A stretch of DNA of 40,790 nt from Treponema sp. (lineage in GTDB: Bacteria > Spirochaetota > Spirochaetia > Treponematales > Breznakiellaceae), in contig WQXG01000027.1 in NCBI GenBank assembly GCA_009784975.1, forward strand, positions 1-40,790, read 5' to 3'. Shown here piece by piece: positions 23,489 to 31,411 of this stretch. A program made the translations under genes and the position numbers. Numbering within the stretch: position 1 is the stretch's first letter; every line of letters begins with the position of its first letter. The notes under the pieces are model-generated. The model worked only from the letters and a program-made list of their open reading frames with translations. It had not been told where the DNA came from and did no database searches.

Positions 23489-25267
23489 CTATTGCTTCTC
23501 GTCTCTTTTAATAATTATATGCAGTTCGTCCAGCTGCTTTTGATCTACTTCGGAGGGGCTGTCGTCCATGGGGCTTACCGCGAAGGAGTTTTTCGGGAAG
23601 GCTATAACATCCTTTAAAGACGTTACACCTGCCATAATCATAACAAGGCGATCAAGACCCGGGGCAATTCCGCCATGAGGAGGAGCGCCGTATTTAAATG
23701 CTTCAGTTAAAAACCCGAACTTTTTCTCCGCTTCGCCTGGCTCTATTCCAACTATTTTAAAGACGCGCTTTTGCAGATCTGAATCGTGGATACGAACAGA
23801 ACCGGACGCAAGCTCATAGCCGTTTAAAACAAGATCATAAAGGTCTCCCTTTACAGAACCCGGATCGCTTTCCATTGTCGCGTGGTACTGATCCTGGGGC
23901 CATGTAAACAGATGATGCGCCGCTTCCCACTTTTTTTCATCTTCGTTGTATTCAAACATCGGGAAATCTATTATCCATACAAACTCAAAACGAGCAGGAT
24001 CGCAAAGCCCAAGGTCGCGTCCTAATTTTGAACGTACAGCGCCCAAAGCGGTGCAGGCTATCTTTTTATTAACATCCGCAATCATGAGAATAAGGTCTCC
24101 TTCCTGCGCGCCAAGAGCGCTTATTACCTGCGCCGCATTGTCCGTGAAAAATTTGGAAGCTCCCCCCTCAAGTCCGCTTCCCGTTACCTTCATCCATGCC
24201 ATACCTTTGGCTCTGTAAATTTTAGCATGAGCTTCCAGCTCATCAATTTGTTTACGTGAATAATCTGCCTTGCCTTTCGCTACAATTGCCTTTACAGTAC
24301 CGCCCTGAGAAACCGCGTCCTTAAAAGCCTGAAAAGTGCTTTTTTCTGTAAACTCTGTAAAATCCTTTAGCAGCATATCAAAACGTAAATCCGGTTTATC
24401 GCTGCCGTAATTTTCCATTGCTTCTTCCCACGAAAGACGTTTAAAGTTTTGGGGCAGCTCGATATTTTTTATTTTTTTAAACACATGACGCATCATCCCC
24501 TCTGTCATGGACAGAACATCGTCTCTTGTAACAAATGACATCTCAACGTCAATCTGGGTAAACTCAGGCTGTCTGTCTCCCCTTGAATCCTCGTCCCTGT
24601 AGCAGCGGGCAATCTGAAAATACTTGTCAAAACCCGCAACCATAAGTATCTGCTTGTAGAGCTGCGGCGACTGGGGAAGCGCGTAAAACTTTCCGGGGTA
24701 AAGCCGGGAGGGAACAAGATAATCCCTTGCTCCTTCCGGAGTTGACTTTATAAAAGTGGGAGTTTCAATTTCAAAAAAACCATTTTCTATCATATGCTCG
24801 CGTACCGCAAAAGTTATCTGGCTCCTGAGTTTGATACGTTCCTGCATAGCGGCGGATCGCAGGTCAAGATAACGGTATTTAAGACGCAGCTCTTCACTTG
24901 CCTTGCTTTCTTCGTCAATCTGAAAAGGCAGAACTTCGCTGCGGTTTAAAACGGTAATTTTGGAAGCAATCAGCTCAATTTCGCCGGTTTCCATCGACGC
25001 GTTCACCATAGCAGAAGGACGCTCAATAACCTTCCCTTCCGCCGCGATACAATATTCATTACGCAGTTCATCGCAAATGGACGCAAGGTCTGTATTTGCC
25101 TCGGTATCAACCGTTACCTGTGTTATCCCGTAACGATCTCTTAGATTAATAAAAAACACCCCGCCATGATTGCGTTTTCTGTGAACCCACCCATTTAAAA
25201 CAACCGATTTTCCCGCATCACTTTTTCGTAAAACCCCGCAGCTTACAGTCCTCTTCAAACCTTCCAT
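23489..25267 (-). CDS. aspS: Aspartyl-tRNA synthetase
   Basis: Charges tRNA-Asp with aspartate. At 592 residues it is a bacterial-type AspRS: an N-terminal OB-fold anticodon-binding domain (KSVVLNGWVHRKRNHGGVFFINLRDRYGITQVTVD, about 20-54), class II motif 1 near 165-180, motif 2 FQIARCYRDEDSRGDRQPEFTQID-type segment at 217-240, a bacterial GAD insertion in the middle, and motif 3 GIAPGLDRLVMIMAG near the end. The start is the ATG at 25267, with AGGAGTT upstream; a start ten codons earlier is in frame but outside family similarity. Whether it is discriminating or also charges tRNA-Asn cannot be decided here, since gatCAB is not in the window. Confidence 0.96.
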   Translation of the reverse strand: MEGLKRTVSCGVLRKSDAGKSVVLNGWVHRKRNHGGVFFINLRDRYGITQVTVDTEANTDLASICDELRNEYCIAAEGKVIERPSAMVNASMETGEIELIASKITVLNRSEVLPFQIDEESKASEELRLKYRYLDLRSAAMQERIKLRSQITFAVREHMIENGFFEIETPTFIKSTPEGARDYLVPSRLYPGKFYALPQSPQLYKQILMVAGFDKYFQIARCYRDEDSRGDRQPEFTQIDVEMSFVTRDDVLSMTEGMMRHVFKKIKNIELPQNFKRLSWEEAMENYGSDKPDLRFDMLLKDFTEFTEKSTFQAFKDAVSQGGTVKAIVAKGKADYSRKQIDELEAHAKIYRAKGMAWMKVTGSGLEGGASKFFTDNAAQVISALGAQEGDLILMIADVNKKIACTALGAVRSKLGRDLGLCDPARFEFVWIIDFPMFEYNEDEKKWEAAHHLFTWPQDQYHATMESDPGSVKGDLYDLVLNGYELASGSVRIHDSDLQKRVFKIVGIEPGEAEKKFGFLTEAFKYGAPPHGGIAPGLDRLVMIMAGVTSLKDVIAFPKNSFAVSPMDDSPSEVDQKQLDELHIIIKRDEKQ

Positions 25268-25333
25268 AATGACAACTCCTAATTCCTGATAATCCATATT
25301 ATCTTTTTTTTAATTTTTATGCTACAATAAACC

Positions 25334-26095
25334 ATGCGTTTTGAGCTGGACGAAGCCCTAATTGACGATATTATTTTTCACATGGAAAACCAGGACGGTG
25401 ATTTTGTGCTGGACATAGAAGAACGTTATGTTATAGATATACATAATAACGAGCTGGATGATGATATCGACATAGAAGATGAAAACCGTTTTATAGGTAT
25501 CCCCTACTGGAGTTCATCAGACGGCTACCGCCTGATGGAAAGATTTGCCGTAATTGTAAAAAACCCTCTTCTGCGAGAAGAGCTATCCTTTGCGTTAAAC
25601 AGGAACAGGGGAGTTTTCCGCGCCTACAGGGATGTACTAGCACAGCATCCTGAAGCGGAAAAACAATGGTACATTTTTAAAGAGCAGGCAATGAAGGATG
25701 AGGTTCTCGACTGGTACAATTCATTAAGGGAAGAATGGGGGCTGGAGCCAATCGGCACAGAGCCGGAGGACAATACCTCCCTTGTTCAGGAAGATTTTGA
25801 TATTAAAGAAGACGATGATTTTTTATTTACCGCAAAAAATGCCGCAGGTGATTTCGCAGGCAGCATTAGCGCGGCTCTTAACGGCAGTGTTCTTCAGATA
25901 AATAAATTTGAAGTAAAAGAGGAATACCGCTGCATGGGCATCGGCAAAACCCTGCTTTCCAAATTACTCGAAAAAGCAGACAATCAAAAACTAAACGTAA
26001 CGATAGATTTACCTGCAGAAACAGATTTCTTCGCCCGCTCCCTTCTGCTTGAAAACTTCCAGCCAAGCATGCAAAGATTTGTAAGAAAAAATTAA
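25334..26095 (+). CDS. UPF0158-GNAT fusion protein
   Basis: A 253-residue two-part protein. Residues 1-140 match the UPF0158 pattern: an acidic N-terminus (LDIEERYVIDIHNNELDDDIDIEDENRFIGIP), then YRLMERFAVIVKNPLLREELSFALNRNRGVFRAYRDVL and WYIFKEQAMKDEVLDWYNSL. After a short acidic linker (about 141-163), residues 165-253 form a GNAT acetyltransferase fold with the acetyl-CoA loop EYRCMGIGKTLL (R199-x-x-G-I-G204). The GNAT half is short and its final beta strand (FQPSMQRFVRKN) is compact. An acetyltransferase acting on an unknown substrate is likely. There is no ribosome-binding site; a -10-like TACAAT ends 5 bases before the ATG, so the mRNA may be leaderless. Confidence 0.75.
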   Translation: MRFELDEALIDDIIFHMENQDGDFVLDIEERYVIDIHNNELDDDIDIEDENRFIGIPYWSSSDGYRLMERFAVIVKNPLLREELSFALNRNRGVFRAYRDVLAQHPEAEKQWYIFKEQAMKDEVLDWYNSLREEWGLEPIGTEPEDNTSLVQEDFDIKEDDDFLFTAKNAAGDFAGSISAALNGSVLQINKFEVKEEYRCMGIGKTLLSKLLEKADNQKLNVTIDLPAETDFFARSLLLENFQPSMQRFVRKN

Positions 26096-26104
26096 TCTGA
26101 ATCA

Positions 26105-26505
26105 TTTCTCGCAGAGGCGCAGAGACGCAGAGAACGCAGAGAAGAATAAAAGGTTTAAGAAAAAGAGAAGAGTTGGATTATTTTCTCGCGGAGGCGCAGA
26201 GACGCAGAGAACGCAGAGAAGAAAAAAAGGTTTAAGAAAAAGAGAAGAGTTGGATTATTTTCTCGCGGAGGCGCAGAGACGCAGAGAACGCAGAGAAGAA
26301 TAAAAGGTTTAAGAAAAAGAAAGAGGATTAATCTCCTCTTCCTCTCTTCCTCTCTTCCTCTCTTCCTCTCCTCTTTCTCTTCTCCGCGTCCTCTGCGCCT
26401 CCGCGTCTCTGCGAGAGTCCTAGCAAATCTTCTTCTTCCCGCGCCTCTGCGAGAGTCCTAGCAAATCTTCTTCTTCCCGCGCCTCCGCGAGAGTCCTAGC
26501 AAATC
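26105..26505. repeat. Large CGCAGAG repeat block: 77-bp tandem array plus 38-bp tandem array
   Basis: This 400-base gap between convergent genes holds no gene. Its left half is about 2.9 copies of a 77-bp unit (CTC anchors at 26108, 26185 and 26262), each with the GCGCAGAGACGCAGAG core and a GGTTTAAGAAAAAGAGAAG tail. A CTCTTCC-rich tract (about 26332-26385) follows, then an inverted core CTCTGCGCCTCCGCGTCTCTGCGAG. The right end is a second tandem array of a 38-bp unit containing GAGAGTCCTAGCAAATC, about 2.5 copies, running up to the gnd stop codon. The halves can fold back on one another. Confidence 0.85.
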
Positions 26506-27957
26506 TTAGACAGAGTAAGTTGAAGCGCTGGTGGAGCCGCCGGTGCCTGTCCAGTTGGTGTGGAAGTATTCGCCGCGTTTTTTGTCCAGACGTTCATAGG
26601 TGTGTGCTCCGAAGTAATCCCTCTGTGCCTGTAACAGGTTTGCGGGAAGACGTTCTGAACGGTAACCGTCAAAGTATGCAAGAGCGCTTGCGAATGCCGG
26701 GGTCGGGATGCCGTTCTGAACTGCCGATGCCACTACCCTTCTCCATGAATCCTGCGCGTCTTCAATAACTTTTGTAAAGAACGGATCGAGCAGAAGATTT
26801 TCCAAGTCCGGTTTTTTATCGAAAGCTTCTTTTATCTTTCCAAGGAATACCGAACGGATGATACAGCCGCCTCTCCACATAAGCGCGATACCGCCGTTGT
26901 TAAGGTTCCATTTGTATTCTTTCGCTGCTTCTTTCATTAAAAGATAACCTTGCGCATAGGAAACAACTTTGGAAGCATAAAGAGCTTTTTCAAGGTCATT
27001 GATAAATGCGGCTTTGTCTGCCGGGGGCGTAATCTTGGGAGCAGTAAATATTTTTGCTGCCCTTACCCTTTCGTCTTTCGCGGCGGAAAGACAGCGGCCA
27101 AAAACAGCCTCGCCTATTAATGTAAGAGGTACGCCAAGATCAAGAGCGGCAACGCCTGTCCATTTGCCGGTTCCCTTTTGACCTGCGGTATCAAGAATTT
27201 TTTCTACAAGAGGAGAGCCATCCGCGTCTTTGTAGCGAAGGATATCCCTTGTTATCTCGATAAGGTAACTGCCAAGAGTGCTGTTGTTCCATTTTTCAAA
27301 AACATCGCCCATTTCGTCGCAGGAAAGACCAAGCACGTTTTTCATAAGGTCGTAGGTTTCGCAGATTAATTGCATATCTCCGTATTCAATACCGTTGTGC
27401 ACCATTTTTACAAAGTGCCCCGCGCCGTCTTCGCCTACCCAATCGCAGCATGGAGCGTCGCCTTCGACTTTTGCGCAAATTGCCTGAAACATCGGTTTTA
27501 CAAAAGGCCATGCGGCAGCGGAACCGCCGGGAATTATGGAAGGACCTTTTAACGCGCCTTCCTCACCGCCGGAAACACCCGTCCCGATAAACAACAATCC
27601 CTTTGATTCAACATAGGCAGTCCTGCGGATTGAATCGACATAATTGGAATTTCCGCCGTCAATAATGATGTCGCCTTTTTCAAGAACACCCAAAAGCTGT
27701 TCGATTGTATCATCTACCGCTTTTCCGGCTTTTACCATGATCATCGCTTTGCGCGGTTTTGCCATATTCGCGGCAAGATCAGAAAGACTGTGGCAGCCGA
27801 TTATTTTTTTACCCGCGCCTCTTCCGTTTACAAATTCGTCTACTTTTGAAGTAGTCCTGTTGTATACCGCAACCTGAAAACCCTTGCTTTCAAGATTTAG
27901 TACCAGATTTTCTCCCATTACAGCAAGGCCAATAAGGCCAATATCTGCATTTCCCAT
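26506..27957 (-). CDS. gnd: 6-phosphogluconate dehydrogenase (decarboxylating)
   Basis: Oxidises 6-phosphogluconate to ribulose 5-phosphate with CO2 release in the oxidative pentose phosphate pathway. At 483 residues it is the long form. GLAVMGENLVLNLESKGF at 10-27 is the nucleotide-binding loop, followed by YNRT at 32-35, which favours NADP. GTGVSGGEEGALKGPSIIPGG at 125-145 and GAGHFVKMVHNGIEYGDMQ with K184, N188 and E191 are the substrate site. The C-terminal TNWTGTGGSTSASTYSV tail is also typical. AAGGAGATAAC precedes the ATG. The gene is divergent from the LarA-like gene, and its 3' end abuts the repeat array. Confidence 0.96.
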   Translation of the reverse strand: MGNADIGLIGLAVMGENLVLNLESKGFQVAVYNRTTSKVDEFVNGRGAGKKIIGCHSLSDLAANMAKPRKAMIMVKAGKAVDDTIEQLLGVLEKGDIIIDGGNSNYVDSIRRTAYVESKGLLFIGTGVSGGEEGALKGPSIIPGGSAAAWPFVKPMFQAICAKVEGDAPCCDWVGEDGAGHFVKMVHNGIEYGDMQLICETYDLMKNVLGLSCDEMGDVFEKWNNSTLGSYLIEITRDILRYKDADGSPLVEKILDTAGQKGTGKWTGVAALDLGVPLTLIGEAVFGRCLSAAKDERVRAAKIFTAPKITPPADKAAFINDLEKALYASKVVSYAQGYLLMKEAAKEYKWNLNNGGIALMWRGGCIIRSVFLGKIKEAFDKKPDLENLLLDPFFTKVIEDAQDSWRRVVASAVQNGIPTPAFASALAYFDGYRSERLPANLLQAQRDYFGAHTYERLDKKRGEYFHTNWTGTGGSTSASTYSV

Positions 27958-28021
27958 TGTTATCTCCTTGTATTGTATTGTATATTACTTATATAGTATC
28001 ATAGTTTTAAGGAGAATGTCC

Positions 28022-29359
28022 ATGTTAGAAAAAACATACGTTTCTTACGGCGCCGCCGATAAAGACCTTGATAATCAGGAATTAGACGGGCTTTTTTCAG
28101 ACGCGCTCTCTAAAGCGCTTGCAGATATTAAAGATTCCGGTAAGGTGATTATCCTCCCGCCGGATATTACCCGTTTCCACTCAAAAGCGGGCTTTTTTAC
28201 AGAAATTGCCTCCAACCGGCTGAAAGACAGGCTGGGAGCGGTCCTTCCGGCTTTGGGAACCCACATGGCAATGGATGACGCTGAAATTACACGGATGTTC
28301 GGCAGTACCCCAAAGGATAAATTCCTTGTTCATGACTGGCGTAACGGTATAACCGAGCTTGGCAGACTGGAAGCTTCCTGGGTAGAAAAGGTATCAGAAG
28401 GAGCCGTAAAATACGACTGGCCCATTCAGGTAAACAAAGTTCTTAGAAAAGACAGCGGTAATTTTTCACTTGCTTTAAGCATTGGGCAGGTAGTTCCCCA
28501 CGAAGTAGCCGGAATGGCTAACCACGGAAAAAACCTCTTTGTTGGAACCGGCGGAAAAGAAGCAATTGATAAAAGCCATTTTACGGGCGCCGCTTACGGG
28601 ATGGAAAAAATAATGGGCAGGGCGGACACCCCTGTTCGCGCGCTATTCGATGAAGGTTTACGCCGCGGCGAAAAAGATATCCCGCCGGTGCTTTGGGTAC
28701 TAACCGTTATAGGAGCCAGGTCAGAGAGCGAAGCAGCCGCTAAAGGTAAAGAAAGAGGCTCACTTGCGGTTAGAGGGCTTTACATCGGTTTTGGCAGGGA
28801 ATGTTTTGAAAAAGCATCTGTTTTATCGCAGGAAGTCAACGTTAACATAATGGACGAGACGGTTAACAAGGCGGTTGTCTACCTTGAGCCGGAAGAATTC
28901 CGCACCACCTGGCTTGGTAATAAGGCAGTTTACCGGACACGCATGGTAATTGCCGACGGAGGCGAACTTATCATCCTTGCCCCCGCGCTTGAACGGTTCG
29001 GGGAAGATTTAGGGATAGACGCGCTTATCCGTAAACACGGATATCGCCCCGCAAAAGAAATACTTGCTAAGGCGGCAAGTGACGCTGAGCTGGGCGGAAA
29101 CTTAAGCGCTGCGGCGCATTTGATTCACGGCTCCAGCGAAAACCGTTTTACCATCCGCTACTGCCCGGGTAAAAAAGTTACCAAACAGGAAATAGAATCC
29201 GTGGGCTTTGAATGGGGCGACTTAAATGCGATGCAGGAAATCTATGATATTAACACATTGGCATCGGGCTGGAATACTGTAAGAAATGAGAAAATTTTCT
29301 TTGTACCAAATCCCGCGCTTGGTCTTTGGGCAGAAAAAAACAGATTTATAAACAGTTAA
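28022..29359 (+). CDS. LarA-superfamily (nickel-pincer racemase/epimerase-like) protein
   Basis: A 445-residue protein of the lactate racemase fold (DUF2088 N-terminal domain). [11 protein letters not shown] gives D48 and R51, matching the D-x-x-R of Lar[18 protein letters not shown] (H81), FLVHDWRNG (H104) and [15 protein letters not shown] (H160) follow. The spacing H160 to K170 equals that of His174 to Lys184 in L. plantarum LarA, and H186 lies 16 residues after K170, as the nickel-ligand His200 follows Lys184. The nickel-pincer attachment residues thus seem conserved. Substrate is unknown; LarA homologues act on various 2-hydroxy acids. LarB, LarC and LarE are not in the window. The ATG at 28022 has AAGGAG 7 bases upstream; the earlier ATG at 28016 is too close to it. 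Confidence 0.82.
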   Translation: MLEKTYVSYGAADKDLDNQELDGLFSDALSKALADIKDSGKVIILPPDITRFHSKAGFFTEIASNRLKDRLGAVLPALGTHMAMDDAEITRMFGSTPKDKFLVHDWRNGITELGRLEASWVEKVSEGAVKYDWPIQVNKVLRKDSGNFSLALSIGQVVPHEVAGMANHGKNLFVGTGGKEAIDKSHFTGAAYGMEKIMGRADTPVRALFDEGLRRGEKDIPPVLWVLTVIGARSESEAAAKGKERGSLAVRGLYIGFGRECFEKASVLSQEVNVNIMDETVNKAVVYLEPEEFRTTWLGNKAVYRTRMVIADGGELIILAPALERFGEDLGIDALIRKHGYRPAKEILAKAASDAELGGNLSAAAHLIHGSSENRFTIRYCPGKKVTKQEIESVGFEWGDLNAMQEIYDINTLASGWNTVRNEKIFFVPNPALGLWAEKNRFINS

Positions 29360-29363
29360 CTAT

Positions 29364-30425
29364 ATGAGTAAAGTAATTTTAAAAGCCGATGAATTAGACG
29401 GTTATTTAACGGCAGAAGACAGGGAAAACCTGAACAACATGGATATTCTTTTCGCCAAAGCTCTGGATATTTTTCCAAAAGTACAGAATTGCGATAAAGA
29501 CGCGGAGAAAGACCTTATTACTCTTTATAACGAGATGGGTGTTTTAATGCAGAAAATATGCCACAAAGATCCCAGGCTTCATGTTTACTCATTTATATCT
29601 CCGCACGAAGACCATTCAGAAGCCTCCCGGCTGATTGCCAAATTACGGGATGTTAATACAGAAAACAAGGAATTTGTCTATTATATCCAGCGCGCTTATG
29701 AGATGCTTTTTAAACTTGCATGGGGCAGCATTCATGCTTCCCATAAAAATTATCTTATTGTAAAAACGCCTGTAACAAATCCCGCGCAAAATTACGCGGT
29801 ACATAAAATAAATAACATAGACAGCAAAATAAACAATACTGTAATGTGCGTTATGCTAAGGGGCGCTCTTCTTCCATCCATGATCATGAGCAAGGAAATC
29901 GAAGAATATTCATCAAGCGGTTATGTAACACCTTTTGCCCTTTTTAGAATTTACCGCAATGACAGCAAGCTCGAAAAAGACATGGAATATATTTTAGACC
30001 TGGATAAATCATTTTTTAATCTTGATGATCTTAACGGCAAGGATCTGGTTTTCGCGGATCCCATGAATGCTACAGGCGGAAGCCTTGTCACTGTAGTAAA
30101 ATATCTTTTAAGCGCTGGAGTAAAACCGCGCTCCATTATTTTCTTTAACGCAATTGCCGCATTAAAAGGCGCGCTTAGGGTTGTAAGAGCCCTTGATAAT
30201 TGCGATGTTTATACTCTCTGGATGGACGGTGTTTTAAACAAGGACGCTTACATCATGCCGGGTCTTGGAGACGCGGGAGACAGAATTAACGGACATGACA
30301 GCGAAACAAACCCCAGAAATATTGTTCAGCTTCTTGCGGATTACGGCGCGGGAATGGCAGATTTATACCGTTCACAGTTACGCGAAATAGAAAACACAGT
30401 TCTAAGAATCAGGAACAATAAATGA
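29364..30425 (+). CDS. UPRT-like phosphoribosyltransferase with a long N-terminal extension
   Basis: A 353-residue protein. The C-terminal half is clearly of the uracil phosphoribosyltransferase type: the PRPP loop [14 protein letters not shown] with D232-P-M-x-A-T-G-G-S240, [14 protein letters not shown], and [15 protein letters not shown] at 297-310, almost the Upp uracil-binding motif. Ordinary Upp is about 210 residues; here about 140 extra N-terminal residues ([30 protein letters not shown]) precede the fold, and I do not recognise them. It could make UMP from uracil or act on another base. It starts 4 bases after the LarA-like stop without its own ribosome-binding site, so translation is probably coupled, and it overlaps the next gene by ATGA. 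Confidence 0.82.
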   Translation: MSKVILKADELDGYLTAEDRENLNNMDILFAKALDIFPKVQNCDKDAEKDLITLYNEMGVLMQKICHKDPRLHVYSFISPHEDHSEASRLIAKLRDVNTENKEFVYYIQRAYEMLFKLAWGSIHASHKNYLIVKTPVTNPAQNYAVHKINNIDSKINNTVMCVMLRGALLPSMIMSKEIEEYSSSGYVTPFALFRIYRNDSKLEKDMEYILDLDKSFFNLDDLNGKDLVFADPMNATGGSLVTVVKYLLSAGVKPRSIIFFNAIAALKGALRVVRALDNCDVYTLWMDGVLNKDAYIMPGLGDAGDRINGHDSETNPRNIVQLLADYGAGMADLYRSQLREIENTVLRIRNNK

Positions 30426-31411
30426 AAACTATACACTGCTCTTTGCTCATTGCTCTTTGTACATTGCTCATTGCTCTTTTTTTACCTTCCTGTATCGGAA
30501 TGGCGGCAACGGCGGAGGAATACTATTCTCTGGGCATGGCGTATTATGACCTTGGTAAATTTGAAGAAGCGGAAAAATGGCTTAACCGCGCAAGGGTTGC
30601 GGACAGAACTTTTGTCGCATCACAATATAACCTGGGCCGTCTTGCGTTTGAAAGAAAAAACTTTGAAGAAGCCGCAAGGCACTTTGAAGGCGTTCTAAGA
30701 CGCGACCCGGATAATATACTGGCTCTTAGAGCTGCTGCATACACAAGAATAAGAACCGGCGAAATAGAAATTGCGCAAAAACATTATTCAAGATTGCTTT
30801 ATCTGGTTCCGGAAAGCGCGGATGACGGATACAACCACGGACTTGTGTTATATGCAATGAAACGCTACAGCGAAGTTGAGGAAGTTCTGGATAAATATCC
30901 TTTTGCGCTCCAGGATAACAAGGATTTACAGCTATTATATGCCCGCGCTCTGGCAGGTCAGAATAAAATAGAAGCCATTGAGGCTTATGATAACTGGCTG
31001 GCGGCAAATACAGATTCCAAAGCGCGTTATGAATACGGACTTGTGCTTGAACACCATGAATTTTATGTAAAAGCGCTTGAAGAACTAAGAAAAGCTCATA
31101 CAGAAACAACAGCAGCATCTACTGACCCCAAAAGAAACGAAGTGCGTTTTGCGATAGCAAGGGTATTGCTTGTTGCGGACAGGGAAAGCGCGGAAGGAAT
31201 TACAGAAATGCAGACTGCCGTAAACGAAGGTTTCAGCAACATAGAGGCAATTGAGGAAATAATAGGCAGCGGAAAAATAAGTGAAACAAACTCTTCTGGT
31301 TTACGCAGTATTATTAACAATTTGCAGCGTGTCGAAGCGGAAAAAATTGAAGCGGACAAAACTGAAGAAGAAGAGGATTCAGAAAGTGATACGCAGACTG
31401 GTTCCGATTAG
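30422..31411 (+). CDS. TPR-repeat lipoprotein
   Basis: A 329-residue protein: signal peptide with FLPSC (lipidated Cys at 24), then several tetratricopeptide repeats ([57 protein letters not shown] and further degenerate copies to about 250). An acidic tail ([17 protein letters not shown]) ends it. TPR lipoproteins usually act as scaffolds for envelope complexes. It overlaps the upstream phosphoribosyltransferase by 4 bases, and its last 33 bases overlap the 3' end of the giant outer-membrane gene on the other strand. The signal-peptide codons consist of tandem TGCTCTT/TGCTCAT-like heptamers, an unusual origin for a signal sequence. Confidence 0.85.
   Translation: MKTIHCSLLIALCTLLIALFLPSCIGMAATAEEYYSLGMAYYDLGKFEEAEKWLNRARVADRTFVASQYNLGRLAFERKNFEEAARHFEGVLRRDPDNILALRAAAYTRIRTGEIEIAQKHYSRLLYLVPESADDGYNHGLVLYAMKRYSEVEEVLDKYPFALQDNKDLQLLYARALAGQNKIEAIEAYDNWLAANTDSKARYEYGLVLEHHEFYVKALEELRKAHTETTAASTDPKRNEVRFAIARVLLVADRESAEGITEMQTAVNEGFSNIEAIEEIIGSGKISETNSSGLRSIINNLQRVEAEKIEADKTEEEEDSESDTQTGSD

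Noticed and set aside
26105..26505. Possible CRISPR array
   Set aside because: Repeats are 77 and 38 bp and directly tandem, without unique spacers of even size, and no cas genes are near.
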